Assembly (NCBI GenBank): GCA_041395725.1
Contig: JAWKZW010000001.1
Span: 3,726,501 to 3,790,500, forward strand
Length of the DNA: 64,000 nt
Origin: Gammaproteobacteria bacterium
GTDB taxonomy: Bacteria; Pseudomonadota; Gammaproteobacteria; Pseudomonadales; Pseudohongiellaceae
Direction: 5' to 3'
Both the position numbers and the translations under genes were made by a program. Positions 18,175 to 26,876 of the stretch are shown piece by piece. Every line of letters begins with the position of its first letter. Positions within the stretch are counted from its first letter, which is position 1. The notes beneath the pieces were generated by a model that worked only from the letters and a program-made list of their open reading frames with translations, was not told the DNA's origin and did not search any database.

Positions 18175-18884
18175 GTAATACCATCATCCGTGCGCCACGG
18201 CGCTATCGTTTTGTAACGATCAATCAAGACGCTGTGGAAGATTCACGCCTGTCCTGGGCGGCGCGTGGCCTGCTTGGCTACCTGCTTTCCCGGCCGGATG
18301 ACTGGAAGGTGCTCATCAAAGATCTGCAACGCCGCGGCGATTTAGGGCGCGACGGTATCTACAGGCTACTCAAGGAACTGCGCGAGACTGGTTATGTTCG
18401 ATACGAACGTACTCGCGATGAGCAAGGTCGCATGCGTGGCGGGATTTACTATGTCCACGAGATACCGGATTCACCACATCCGGGTTCACCGGATATGGCC
18501 CAGTCAGATAAGGCCGCGCCGTGTCCGGTGAAGCCGGAAGCATTACCTAATACCGATAAAGACCTAAGCAGGACAACAACTACAATACCCACTGATACCT
18601 ACGGCGGTAGTCGTCGTGAATTCGATCACGCCGGCGTGCTGTTTTCCCGCTGGTTGCCGGACGAATTGCGGGCACCCGCGACGCGCCAGGTCGCTGAGCT
18701 CAGCAGGCCGCTGGCGCAGATGGTGATCGATGAATGGACGGGCGCCATCGCAGCGGGAGCGATCCGCAGCTCGCCATTGGGCTATCTGCGCGCCCTGGTC
18801 CAACGCATGCAGCAGGGTGAGTTCACGCCCAAATACGCCGAACAGATTACGCAGGCACGCAAGGCCGGAGCGGTTCCACTGTAA
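18171..18884 (+). CDS. Helix-turn-helix replication-type protein
   Basis: This 237-residue protein begins with a winged-helix domain (residues about 10-90: LSWAARGLLGYLLSRPDDWKVLIKDLQRRGDLGRDGIYRLLKELRETGYV) common in phage, plasmid and ICE replication-associated proteins. A low-complexity proline/serine linker and a C-terminal region (DEWTGAIAAGAIRSSPLGYLRALVQRMQQGEFTPKY) follow, the latter similar in style to DnaT/replication loader tails. It is translationally coupled to the preceding gene. Strong stem-loops begin 17 bases after its stop, which suggests an origin-like region. Exact function unknown. Confidence 0.68.
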   Translation: MSNTIIRAPRRYRFVTINQDAVEDSRLSWAARGLLGYLLSRPDDWKVLIKDLQRRGDLGRDGIYRLLKELRETGYVRYERTRDEQGRMRGGIYYVHEIPDSPHPGSPDMAQSDKAAPCPVKPEALPNTDKDLSRTTTTIPTDTYGGSRREFDHAGVLFSRWLPDELRAPATRQVAELSRPLAQMVIDEWTGAIAAGAIRSSPLGYLRALVQRMQQGEFTPKYAEQITQARKAGAVPL

Positions 18885-18900
18885 CCACAGCGCGAACAAC

Positions 18901-19002
18901 CCTGTCTGCTCGACGGCCATGACAGGTCACAGACCTGGCGTGGGCGTTAAAGCGCTCGAAGCCCTCGTCACTGCTGAGCGATAGCGGGGTAGTGACGAGG
19001 GC
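18901..19002. other. Two strong stem-loops, possible origin or terminator
   Basis: CCTGTC (18901-18906) pairs with GACAGG (18921-18926). Further on, GCCCTCGTCACT (18961-18972) pairs with AGTGACGAGGGC (18991-19002), a perfect 12-bp stem with an 18-base loop. There is no T-run after the second hairpin, so a simple terminator is unlikely. The position directly behind a replication-type gene suggests a replication or transfer origin. Confidence 0.45.
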
Positions 19003-19575
19003 GGCGGAGCCCGGAACGACAACGGCTTGCGCTGGAATTGATGCGTTCGGCGCGAATTCAGTCTGGCTATACTGGCGGCCATGTACCGCAGAGAGCTTCA
19101 TACGCGGCCACGGCGGTAACGTGGATGGGGGAAGTTGCCCTCGCCATCTGAAATGGCAAAAACAACGACAGCGCCGCCAGAGCTTCAACGGCGCACAGCC
19201 TCGGCTGCAGCTCATCTTCAACGCTTCTTCAACCGTAGGACGTCGTCCTCGCTTCAATCTGGCAACCGCCACATCCATTCCGGCTGGCAATCAGCCGACT
19301 TTCGTCACGCCGTCACATCGACGGTTTCTTGCAACACGCGGACCGATGGTTCCGCTCATTAAAAAGGAGGTGAAAAATTCACCATCAACGAAGGCTCTTT
19401 GAGCCCATGGTTTACCCGGCACCATCTTCAACAGAAGAGCAGCCAGGTTGCCTGCGACCAGGCTTATCAGGTCGAATGGGGAGTAGTGTCCCTTGACCCT
19501 TCCGCCTCGGCGGAACCAGTCAGGCTACGAGCCTGCGGTTGGTCATAAACACTTACCAGATTCGGAAAGTACACG
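19003..19575. other. Non-coding stretch with further hairpins
   Basis: I see no convincing gene in these bases. Open frames here have atypical composition and no recognisable domain. The palindromes TTCCGCC-TC-GGCGGAA (19500-19515) and CAGGCT-ACG-AGCCTG (19521-19535) lie just before an integrase fragment. The sequence between 19420 and 19575 is probably the former upstream region of that integrase. Confidence 0.4.
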
Positions 19576-19692
19576 ATGAGAGACCTGAACTACCAATTGA
19601 AACAATTGTGCAAACGCAACCGCGATGGCAGTTACAGCACGCAAGCTAATCGCTTCCGAGAACAGATAAGCGCTGTTTATTTAAGGCGGTGA
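19576..19692 (+). pseudogene. N-terminal fragment of a second integrase
   Basis: An ATG at 19576 opens a 38-codon frame that reads MRDLNYQLKQLCKRNRDG, which I recognise as the start of ICE/phage-type integrase-domain proteins. Identity stops after about 30 residues and the frame then meets a TGA. The remaining domains are absent. About 150 AT-rich bases follow before the AbiEi gene. It indicates that an earlier element was partly overwritten. Confidence 0.5.
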
Positions 19693-19846
19693 CAGGCGAA
19701 ACAATGGCTCAACGATGCGCCACATAGCATATTCATTAGTTATTTGGTTTATTACCATTCCTAATTAACAATAAAAATCTGTTAAATCAGCTTCAAAGTA
19801 AACTTCATGCTTGAGCCGGGTTTGTATTTAAGCTAGATTAACAAGC

Positions 19847-20632
19847 ATGACTAGTGAGCCCCGCAGCAAATTAAACCGACTGCTTACCGCATGGCCTCAG
19901 GGGACTGTGGCGGTGTCGCGCTGGCTGGAGGCCAAGGGAGCCTACCAGCAACTGGTGCACGAGTATGAGAAAAGCGGCTGGATACGGCGCATCGGCCACG
20001 GTGCCTATGTGCGCGCCGGCGACAGCGTCGAGTGGTCCGGCGGCCTGCATGCCCTCCAGGCACAATTAAAGCTGCCCGTCCACGCCGGGGCCAAAACCGC
20101 ATTGCAGCTGCAAGGGTATGGGCACTTCCTGCCGATGAGGAAGGGTGGGACCGTATCGCTGTTCGCCAGTCCCGGTACCCGCCTGCCTGCGTGGTTTCGG
20201 CAGTATGATTGGGGGGTGGCGCTTCGCTATACCACCACGACGCTGTTCGCCGACAATCCGGATACAGGCCTCACCAAAAAGGAATTGGCCAGCTATGCCA
20301 TAACGATATCGGCACCCGAGCGCGCCATCATGGAAGTGCTGTATCTCGTTCCGGAGGAGGAATCCTTTGACGAGGCCGCCCTGCTCATGGAGGGGTTGAC
20401 CACCTTGCGGCCGCGCCTGGTTCAGTCGCTGTTGGAACAATGCCGTTCGGTGAAGGTGAAGCGGCTGTTCATGGTGCTCGCGGAAGCCTGCAACCATGTC
20501 TGGGTCAAGAAACTGGACCTGTCGAAGGTAGACTTCGGCAAAGGCAAGCGCATGATCGTCAAAGGCGGACGGCTGGATTCCAAATACAACATCACCGTCC
20601 CGGATCCGGGACCCGGATGGGGGCATCGGTGA
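19847..20632 (+). CDS. abiEi: AbiEi-type antitoxin (type IV TA family)
   Basis: This antitoxin of the AbiE abortive-infection toxin-antitoxin family has 261 residues. The N-terminal winged-helix region (AVSRWLEAKGAYQQLVHEYEKSGWIRRIGHGAYVRAG) matches AbiEi, which represses its own promoter, and the C-terminal domain (SAPERAIMEVLYLVPEEESFDEAALLMEGLTTLRP) is the antitoxin-type domain that counteracts AbiEii. The toxin gene follows after 7 bases. The antitoxin looks complete, unlike the toxin. Confidence 0.88.
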   Translation: MTSEPRSKLNRLLTAWPQGTVAVSRWLEAKGAYQQLVHEYEKSGWIRRIGHGAYVRAGDSVEWSGGLHALQAQLKLPVHAGAKTALQLQGYGHFLPMRKGGTVSLFASPGTRLPAWFRQYDWGVALRYTTTTLFADNPDTGLTKKELASYAITISAPERAIMEVLYLVPEEESFDEAALLMEGLTTLRPRLVQSLLEQCRSVKVKRLFMVLAEACNHVWVKKLDLSKVDFGKGKRMIVKGGRLDSKYNITVPDPGPGWGHR

Positions 20633-20639
20633 ATTCGGC

Positions 20640-21170
20640 ATGAAAGACAGTCCCTACTTCAAGCAGGCGCAACTCATGCTGCGGGTCATGCCCCATGTGA
20701 CAGCCGAGGCGTGCTTTGCGTTGAAGGGCGGCACGGCGATCAACCTCTATGTGCGCGACATGCCGCGACTGTCGGTCGATATCAACCTGACGTATCTACT
20801 GCTGGAACCACGCGAGACAGCATTAGCAAACATTAGTGAAGCCTTGCAGCGTATCGCCGCCGCGATCCGAAGAACCGTGCCCGGCGCGACGGTGCAGGAG
20901 ATCCGGGCAAGGGGAGCGGAGCATGTTGCCAAGTTAACCGTCCGCACGGCGGAAGTCACGATCAAGATCGAGCCGAATCTGGTACTCCGAGGCAGCGTGT
21001 TTTCACCCGTGGAGCGGGAGCTGAGCGAGCAGGCAGAGTTACTATTCGAGGCCTCGGCAACGGCCAGCACACTGGCCATGGCGGATCTATACGGCGGCAA
21101 ACTGTGCGCTGCGCTGGATCGCCAGCATCCGCGCGACATCTTTTTCCAGGACGTTAGGAGGAAGATTTAA
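20640..21170 (+). pseudogene. abiEii: AbiEii toxin, C-terminally truncated, altered active site
   Basis: This is a nucleotidyltransferase-fold AbiEii toxin, which in the family modifies a target using NTP. The N-terminal KGGTAINLYVRDMPRLSVD motif is clear, but the second metal-binding aspartate appears as Asn (D47-I-N49, where the family has DID). The frame stays in family as far as LYGGKLCAALDRQHPRDIF and then runs into unrelated residues and stops at 176; family members are usually about 300. Catalytic change and truncation together argue that the toxin is dead while the antitoxin persists. The last codons run into the ribosome site of the next gene. Confidence 0.82.
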
Positions 21171-21190
21171 CAAGAAGAGAGATTTTTCCC

Positions 21191-21679
21191 ATGACTACAA
21201 TATATTTACGGAAAGCTTCATTCATTCTTCTTTTTGCATTTGCATTGAGTGCGTGCGCCTCAAAGCCTATTAATCGACCCAATGCAGAAGCAATAGATTG
21301 GGAATTTATTCAATCTGTTGGAGGAGTTCGACTTGGTGATCCATATTCTAAAGATGGCCTGCGTTGGGTACCAGTTTTAGCTGATGTATCCGGTTCGCAA
21401 ACTATTACTACAGTGCCAACTCTAAGCAACACTGGATTAGTTTGCTCAGCTGCAGTAACAGGCGGAACAGGAAATTTGGTCACCGGCATGAATGTGTGGT
21501 TAACAATCTACGTTGAACCAGAACCAGACATTCCTATTGTAGGATTATCAAGTCGTTGCAACGATATACCCTTGCCGCCAAATTTTAGTGCAGGCCCATA
21601 TAGGGTGTACTACGAAGATAAGCCAAAAAACATAGTAAGTTTGAACAGCAGAGCAAATTTAATCGGGACTTTAAGATAA
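21191..21679 (+). CDS. Predicted lipoprotein of unknown function
   Basis: This 162-residue protein has a signal peptide and lipobox (ILLFAFALSAC, lipidated Cys at about 23). The mature part is rich in beta-forming residues and contains two further cysteines (VCSAAV and RCND) that could pair in the periplasm. I recognise no family. The gene is distinctly AT-rich compared with its neighbours and sits at the truncation point of the AbiEii toxin, so it arrived with a separate transfer. AAGAAGAGAG upstream of the ATG at 21191 is a plausible ribosome site. Confidence 0.6.
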   Translation: MTTIYLRKASFILLFAFALSACASKPINRPNAEAIDWEFIQSVGGVRLGDPYSKDGLRWVPVLADVSGSQTITTVPTLSNTGLVCSAAVTGGTGNLVTGMNVWLTIYVEPEPDIPIVGLSSRCNDIPLPPNFSAGPYRVYYEDKPKNIVSLNSRANLIGTLR

Positions 21680-21707
21680 TACTGAGTATTTACTTGTAGG
21701 CTCTCCC

Positions 21708-21887
21708 ATGATCAGCAAAGCTCACAATGAGGCCTACCCGCATACCGTCAGTACTTTTTTCAAGCAGGAGGACCTCGAACGCAGCTTGGCCAAGCGCAAG
21801 GTGCGTGTCGATCCATTGACCAAGCCGATAGACCAGTCAGCCGGGCAACGAAGAAACAACCCGGGCGCTAGTCTACACTGGCAGTGA
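21708..21887 (+). CDS. Short unidentified ORF before the IS91 element
   Basis: This 59-codon frame starts with ATG at 21708 (MISKAHNEAYPHTVSTFFKQ) and is strongly charged. It has no recognised domain and may be the beginning of a longer gene cut by IS91-family insertion, since it ends just where the transposase region begins. Confidence 0.3.
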   Translation: MISKAHNEAYPHTVSTFFKQEDLERSLAKRKVRVDPLTKPIDQSAGQRRNNPGASLHWQ

Positions 21888-23730
21888 CACCCTGTCGAAA
21901 AGGACGTCGACTTGCCGCTGCCAGCCACTTCGCCCGGCGGGTCCCTTCCCGCCGGGTCAGCACCCCGCTACCGGCGCCACCAGCCGGCCTTCCTCGCCCT
22001 CCGGGAAGCCGAAGGCCGACGCCTGCCCGACTACGTGCAGCAGGAGTTTACCGACTACCTCAGGTGCGGCCGCCTGGAACACGGCTTCCTAAGAGTCCGC
22101 TGCGAGAGCTGCCACCACGAGAAGCTGGTGGCCTTCCCCTGCAAGCGCAGGGGCTTCTGCCCCAGCTGCGGCGCCCGCCGAATGGTGGAGTGTGCCGCCC
22201 TGCTGGTGGACGAAGTCTTTCCCGTCAGACCGATCCGCCAGTGGGTGCTTACCGTCCCGTTCCCCCTGCGCTTCCTGTTCGCCGCCTACCCGGAACTGAT
22301 GGGAACCGTACTGGGCATCGTGACCCGAGCCATCTCCACCCACCTGGCCCACCAGGCCGGACTGACCAGGCGTGAAGCTCACACCGGCGCAGTCACCCTG
22401 ATCCAGCGCTTCGGCTCGGCCCTGAACCTGAACATTCACTTCCACATGCTGTTTCTGGACGGGGTGTATGCACAGGACGATGCCGGCCACTACGGCTTCC
22501 GTCGCACGCCACCTCCGACCGTCGAGCAGCTCCACGACCTGCTCCATGCCATCAGCCGGCGGGTGGCCCGCTTCCTGGAACGGCGGGGGATCCTGGAGCG
22601 GGATGCGCAGAACAGCTACCTGAGCCTGGAAGGCCTGGAGGAAGACCCACTCCAGGACCTTCACAGCCACTCGGTCACCTACCGGGTCGCCATCGGTCCG
22701 CAGAAGGGCCGCCAGGTGTTCTGCCTGCAGACCATTCCCCCAAAGCCGGAAGAGCAGCCCGAACACGCCCGGGTCGCCAAACTCAACGGCTTCCATGCTT
22801 CGCCTGCGGCTGCGCATGGCAGGCAATGCAGAGTTGTTCCAGAGCGGGCCTGCCGGGCAAAGTGCAGCGGAGACCGGCTGTGCCGCTACATCGCCCGCCC
22901 GGCGATCGCGGAGAAACGCCTGTCACTCACCCCCTAGCGGCAAGGTACGCTACGAGCTGAAGACGCCGTTCAGAAACGGTACCACCCACGTGATCTTCGA
23001 ACCGTTGGACTTTGTTGCACGACTGGCCGCCCTGGTGCCGAAGTCAAGAGTCAACCTGACCCGCTTCCATGGGGTCTTCGCCCCCAACAGTAAACACCGG
23101 GTAGCCATCACGCCGTCGGGGCGGGGCAGGGGAAGCAACAAGAACAAGGACCGACTCCACCCGGATGACAGAACGCCTGCCGAACGCCACGCCGCCATGA
23201 CATGGGCCCAGCGCCTGAAACGGGTCTTCCAGATCGACATCGAAACTTGCGAGCAGTGCCGGGGGCCGGTGAAGATCATCGCCTGCATCGAGGACCCGGC
23301 GGTGATCCGGCAGATTCTGGAACACTTGAGAAAGAAGGAGTCCGAAGACTCTCAGGCACCACTCCCGCCTGAACGAGCCCCTCCACAGAGCAGCCTGTTC
23401 GACGACGCCTGATTCACACAAGTAGAAAGAAGGAAAATTTACAGTCTGCCAAGGGGTGAGGTAAGCGTATTTGAAAGCGCCAGCTTTCTGCGCAACCGAA
23501 CGACCCCAATCTGTGATTGGGGGCTGGAACGGCGGCCGGCGGCCCCTCGGTCCGGTGCCGGGATGCCTGCCTGTTTTCAATGCATCGGGGCTGATAAGCA
23601 GAGGATTTCCCGGGTTTTTCCGTCCAAATGGACGACCATGCATGAATCACTATGGCCTATCGACCACACACCTGGACATTGCCACCTGGACTGCCCTGGT
23701 TCAGAGATACCTTTTGTGCTTCTATAAGCC
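21888..23730 (+). mobile_element. IS91-family element, copy 1
   Basis: The element carries a zinc-ribbon and Y2-type rolling-circle transposase and a non-coding right end. Bases from about 22725 to 23730 are nearly identical to 28978-29979 (copy 2), including 320 bases after the transposase stop. Both copies diverge right after ATAAGCC, which fixes the right terminus at 23730. The left terminus is not resolved; 21888 is approximate. IS91-type elements lack inverted repeats and can carry flanking DNA by one-ended transposition. Confidence 0.75.
21912..23412 (+). pseudogene. IS91-family transposase, frameshifted
   Basis: The N-terminal half has the transposase zinc-binding domain (CESCHHEKLVAFPCKRRGFCPSCGARRM) and the rolling-circle core with the LNIHFHMLFLDGVY motif (HxH metal site). 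The frame ends at a TAG at 22935. Compared with copy 2 there is a one-base insertion near 22930, and a stretch of about 80 bases (22794-22880) does not match copy 2 and looks substituted. The C-terminal part (from about GKVRYELKTPFRNGTTHVIFEP to LFDDA) continues in another frame to 23412. The putative initiation codon is TTG. The protein is therefore not made intact. Confidence 0.8.
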
Positions 23731-23914
23731 GGGTATACTGTACGAGTAAGATAAATTTGCGCGATCAATTATTTATTACTTTCGAGGTTTGAATGAGATA
23801 AGAGGGCGAAGCAATATCACAATAGTCACCTTTTCAGTAACGTTAATCGAGGCAGAGAGCGGTCTCATTTCAGGAGTAGCAGCGACGTTCCCCCATCCTC
23901 AGTAGCACCTGGCT

Positions 23915-24763
23915 TTAGAGTCCGGGGTTAACTGTATCTGCTTTTATAGCCAGTTGTCTTGCATAGGCTGCTGGCGTTAATCCTCCCAAAGCCCTTTTGG
24001 GTCTTTCTTCGTTGTACTCTCTGCGCCATGTTTCAATTACTACTCGCGCATGATGCAGGTTTAGAAACCAGTTCTCGTTCAAACATTCATCCCGCAGTCT
24101 GCCATTGAACGATTCAATGTAAGCATTCTGGTTGGGCTTTCCTGGCTCGATGAGGCAGTGCTTCACTCCGTGCAAATGGCACCAGCTCAACATGGCCCGG
24201 CTGCAAAATTCCTTGCCGTTGTCTGTCCTGATGACTTGGGGATAGCTGCGCTCCTGACAAATACGATCCAGGATCCGCGTCAGCATTTCTCCGCCAATGG
24301 CCCTCTCAACTACCAGAGCCACTGATTCGTGCGTGGCGTCGTCCACGGCAGCTAAACACTTGAGCACACGACCATCGGCACTGCGATCAAAGACAAAGTC
24401 CATTGACCAGACCTGATCTGCACCTTCCGGTCTCAATAAAGGCTGGCGATCGCCTATCGGGACTTTCTTCCGCTTGCGTCGCTTAATCTGCAATCCTTCT
24501 TCCGCGTACAGACGATCCACACGCTTATGGTTTACCAACAATCCCTCCTGCCTCAGCTTCAGATAGATCATCGGGGCACCATAGCGGCGGTGGCGCTGCG
24601 CTATGACTACTATGCGGGCTCTCAATGCTTGGTTGCGGTCTGGGGCAGGTTGATAACGGAACGCGCTGGCACTCATCCGGACAATCCCTAGCGCCCGGCG
24701 TTCACTCAACCCCTGGCAGACCATATGCCGCACCAGTTCTCGCCTGGCCGGTGCGGCTACCAC
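23915..24763 (-). CDS. IS3-family transposase OrfB
   Basis: This is an integrase-fold DDE transposase of 282 residues. An N-terminal HTH_21-like region (YGAPMIYLKLRQEGLLVNHKRV) precedes the catalytic core with Asp in WSMDFVFD, Asp in IRTDNGKEF and Glu in YIESFNGRLRDE; the C-terminal P-KRALGGLTPAAYA stretch is typical of IS3. In IS3 elements OrfB is made as an OrfAB fusion by -1 frameshifting. The overlap with OrfA (24757-24763) is preserved, but OrfA is disrupted upstream. Confidence 0.92.
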   Translation of the reverse strand: MVAAPARRELVRHMVCQGLSERRALGIVRMSASAFRYQPAPDRNQALRARIVVIAQRHRRYGAPMIYLKLRQEGLLVNHKRVDRLYAEEGLQIKRRKRKKVPIGDRQPLLRPEGADQVWSMDFVFDRSADGRVLKCLAAVDDATHESVALVVERAIGGEMLTRILDRICQERSYPQVIRTDNGKEFCSRAMLSWCHLHGVKHCLIEPGKPNQNAYIESFNGRLRDECLNENWFLNLHHARVVIETWRREYNEERPKRALGGLTPAAYARQLAIKADTVNPGL

Positions 24764-24934
24764 TTTTTTCGTAGCGCATCCTTGATGACATCCCTTTCAA
24801 GCATTGTCTCCGCCAGTAGCTTCTTCAGGCGGGCGTTCTCGCTTTCCAGCTCTTTCAGGCGTTTGGCCTCGGACACGTTCATGCCACCAAACTTGCTGCG
24901 CCAGAGGTAGTAGCTGGCCTCGGAGAAGCCATGT

Positions 24935-26303
24935 GGTAGTGTCAAAAATGTTTCGCACTTTTTCTTCAGGGGCAGTCCCGGTTTTTGGTTAGGCTGCTGA
25001 GTGTATTGCTTCCTGATCCATCTCCCTCAGCAACTCCATGTTCATGTACTTGCGGGTTCCCCAAGACGTGGCAGAAACATGCCGAAGCCTAGCAGCCACC
25101 AGCATCAATGCAGAGTGACCATCCGGGAAAGCACCGACTACCTTGGTCCTGCGCCTAGCTTCCTTGAGCAGCCGTTCCATCGGATTGTTGGTCTTCAGCT
25201 TCAGCCAATGCTGCGGTGGATAAGCATAGTAGGTCAGAGTTTCATGAATTGAGTTCTCTACCAGCTCTGCTGCCACTTTGAGCTTCATCGCTTTTAATTT
25301 CTCAACGACATCCCTGGCCTTATTCTCAGCGGCCTCACGACTCTCCTGGGCGTGAATGGCCTTCAGCATGGCCGCTACCTCTCTGACCCTGCCACTAGGC
25401 ACATGGGAGAATACATTGCGATAAAAATGAACAGCACAGCGTTGCCAGTCCGCGTCCGGATAGACCTCTGCAAGTGACTCGATCAGGCCCAGACAGGCAT
25501 CTGAGATAAACAGCCTGACGCCTTTCAATCCGCGTTTCTTCAGCTCCTTGAGGAAGCCCAGCCAACCGGACTTGTCTTCCTTATGCCCCTCAGAGACGCC
25601 CAGAATGCGCCTGAAGCCGTCACTGTCTACACCAATGGCCGCCAGCACCGAGACATTCTTCACCTCGCCGCCCCAGCTGCGCTTGAGCACGATCCCGTCC
25701 AGATATACGTAGGCGAAATCCCCCTCAAGGGGCTGGCTACGCCAGCGTTCAATATGCTTATAGACCTTCTTGTTGAGATTGGAGACCGTGCCTGACGAAA
25801 CCCGGGTGCCCCACAGCGCCTCAGTAATATCTTCCACGCGACGAACTGAAACCCCAGCCAGGTACATCTGCACAATGGCTTCCTCGATGGATATATCCCG
25901 GCGTCGATAGCGTTCAATTATTGCTGTCTCAAAGGTCTGCTTCCGCAATTTCGGCACCTTGATCTCGACTTCTCCGGCTTTCGTGTGGAGTTTCCGTTTG
26001 TAGCTACCGGCCCTGGAATCAATGCGGTCCGGGGAGTGCTCGTAACGCTGGGCATTGCAGAGATCATCAGCCTCAGCGTCAAGCATGGCATTCAATGTCT
26101 CTTCAACGGTTCCCCTAACCATCTCATCCAGATGGCCGCGGATCTCGCTCTCGTCGATACGTATCACCTTGCTCAAAGGTTTTGTGTTATCGTTTTTCAT
26201 GGGTGGCTTCCTTATGGTCTGTACTGTGGTTTGGCGATTACAGTTTTAACAGACCGGGGCCACCCCCTTCAAAAAAATGTGCGAAAAATATTTTACGTTA
26301 TCA
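24935..26303 (-). mobile_element. IS256-family element inside the IS3 element
   Basis: The element is about 1.37 kb and carries one transposase gene. The ends are imperfect inverted repeats (left TGGTAGTGTCAAAAATGTTTCGCA; right complement TGATAACGT, then TTTTTCGCACA). GCCATGT occurs at 24928-24934 and 26304-26310; because the first base of the repeat overlaps the element end, the duplication is 6-7 bp rather than the 8-9 usual for IS256, perhaps after mutation. Confidence 0.88.
24989..26200 (-). CDS. IS256-family transposase
   Basis: This is a mutator-type DDE transposase of 403 residues, the normal length. The conserved core is visible: YVYLDGIVLKRSW (first Asp), RLFISDACLGLIESL (second Asp), the WQRCAVHFYRNVFSHVP signature and the TNNPMERLLKEARRRTKVVGAFPDGHSALML block with the catalytic Glu. 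No frameshift or internal stop is present, so this element may be active and could be the most recent arrival in the island. Confidence 0.95.
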   Translation of the reverse strand: MKNDNTKPLSKVIRIDESEIRGHLDEMVRGTVEETLNAMLDAEADDLCNAQRYEHSPDRIDSRAGSYKRKLHTKAGEVEIKVPKLRKQTFETAIIERYRRRDISIEEAIVQMYLAGVSVRRVEDITEALWGTRVSSGTVSNLNKKVYKHIERWRSQPLEGDFAYVYLDGIVLKRSWGGEVKNVSVLAAIGVDSDGFRRILGVSEGHKEDKSGWLGFLKELKKRGLKGVRLFISDACLGLIESLAEVYPDADWQRCAVHFYRNVFSHVPSGRVREVAAMLKAIHAQESREAAENKARDVVEKLKAMKLKVAAELVENSIHETLTYYAYPPQHWLKLKTNNPMERLLKEARRRTKVVGAFPDGHSALMLVAARLRHVSATSWGTRKYMNMELLREMDQEAIHSAA

Positions 26304-26550
26304 GCCATGTTGTCGGCACAGTTCCTTGACTGGGATACCGGCATCAGCTTCCTGGAGGAAGCCAATAATCTGCTCTTCTGAAAATCGTTTTTTCACGTCC
26401 AATCTCCTTTGGTAGGGTATTGGACTCTAAATCGCGGCGCTACTCAATCTGGGGGGAACGTCGGCAGCATCGTTGATTGCCCTGTGGGTTCATTGGGCGG
26501 AAGAGAAGTGTGACATTCGAGTGCAAGACAGATTTAGTCTTGAAAATTAG

Positions 26551-26876
26551 AAACTTATTAGGCACTTCAGATTATATCGAAGATGTTAGGAGCTCCTCAC
26601 TCTGGAGATTCATTTATAATAATCTAAGTAAAGACGAGTGAGATTTTCATTCCCCGACGGGAATTCGGGACAAAGTTGTAATACATCCAAGTTCTAGCCA
26701 ACTCTGTGAAACAACCCAGCGCAAAGTAAGAATAATTAGATGAACTCTAGGCTTGAAAAGGACTAGTCACTAACAACCTAAATTCCATAGATAGGGTCTC
26801 TAACTTGGACTTAAAATTATTAACGTATAATTGATTAAGTGCATAGCATTAAAAGCAATTAAACTAAACACTGAGT
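26551..26876. other. AT-rich stretch without a recognised gene
   Basis: About 325 AT-rich bases. A short inverted pair TTCCCCGACGGGAATTCGGG occurs near 26650-26670. I see no tRNA, promoter or open frame that I can support. Confidence 0.3.

Larger units (their letters stand above)
24757..26395 (-). pseudogene. IS3-family OrfA, split by the IS256 element
   Basis: The C-terminal part lies at 24757-24933 (GFSEASYYLWRSKFGGM and a leucine-zipper-like region LKELESENARLKKLLAETM). The N-terminal part lies at about 26304-26395 and reads MKKRFSEEQIIGFLQEADAG, then VPKELC-like residues up to the insertion point at Gln-His-Gly. Joined, they make a normal helix-turn-helix OrfA of about 87 residues. The short repeat GCCATGT on both sides of the IS256 copy marks the target site. 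Confidence 0.85.
23883..26463 (-). mobile_element. IS3-family element, interrupted by IS256
   Basis: The terminal inverted repeats start CGACGTTCCCCC at both ends (left 23883, right complement ending 26463) and continue with matching AGTAGC and TTTAGAGTCC blocks. A 4-bp target duplication GCAG flanks the element (23879-23882 and 26464-26467). Without the inserted IS256 copy the element is about 1.2 kb, as expected for IS3. OrfA is broken by the IS256 insertion, so the element cannot move by itself. Confidence 0.9.
23789..26550 (+). pseudogene. Small membrane-protein ORF split by the IS3 element
   Basis: If the IS3 element and one copy of its 4-bp target repeat are removed, an uninterrupted frame results. 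It starts at TTG 23789 (after a CGAGG ribosome-like site), crosses 23882/26468 and ends at TAG 26548-26550. It encodes about 55 residues with one hydrophobic helix (SGLISGVAASLIALWVHW) and a charged tail. I do not recognise it. The continuity of a hydrophobic segment across the insertion point is the main evidence. Confidence 0.35.

Noticed and set aside
18992..19402. 136-codon plus-strand frame and its antisense counterpart after the replication-type gene
   Set aside because: Neither shows a domain, good ribosome site or protein-like composition; the start lies in the 12-bp stem-loop.
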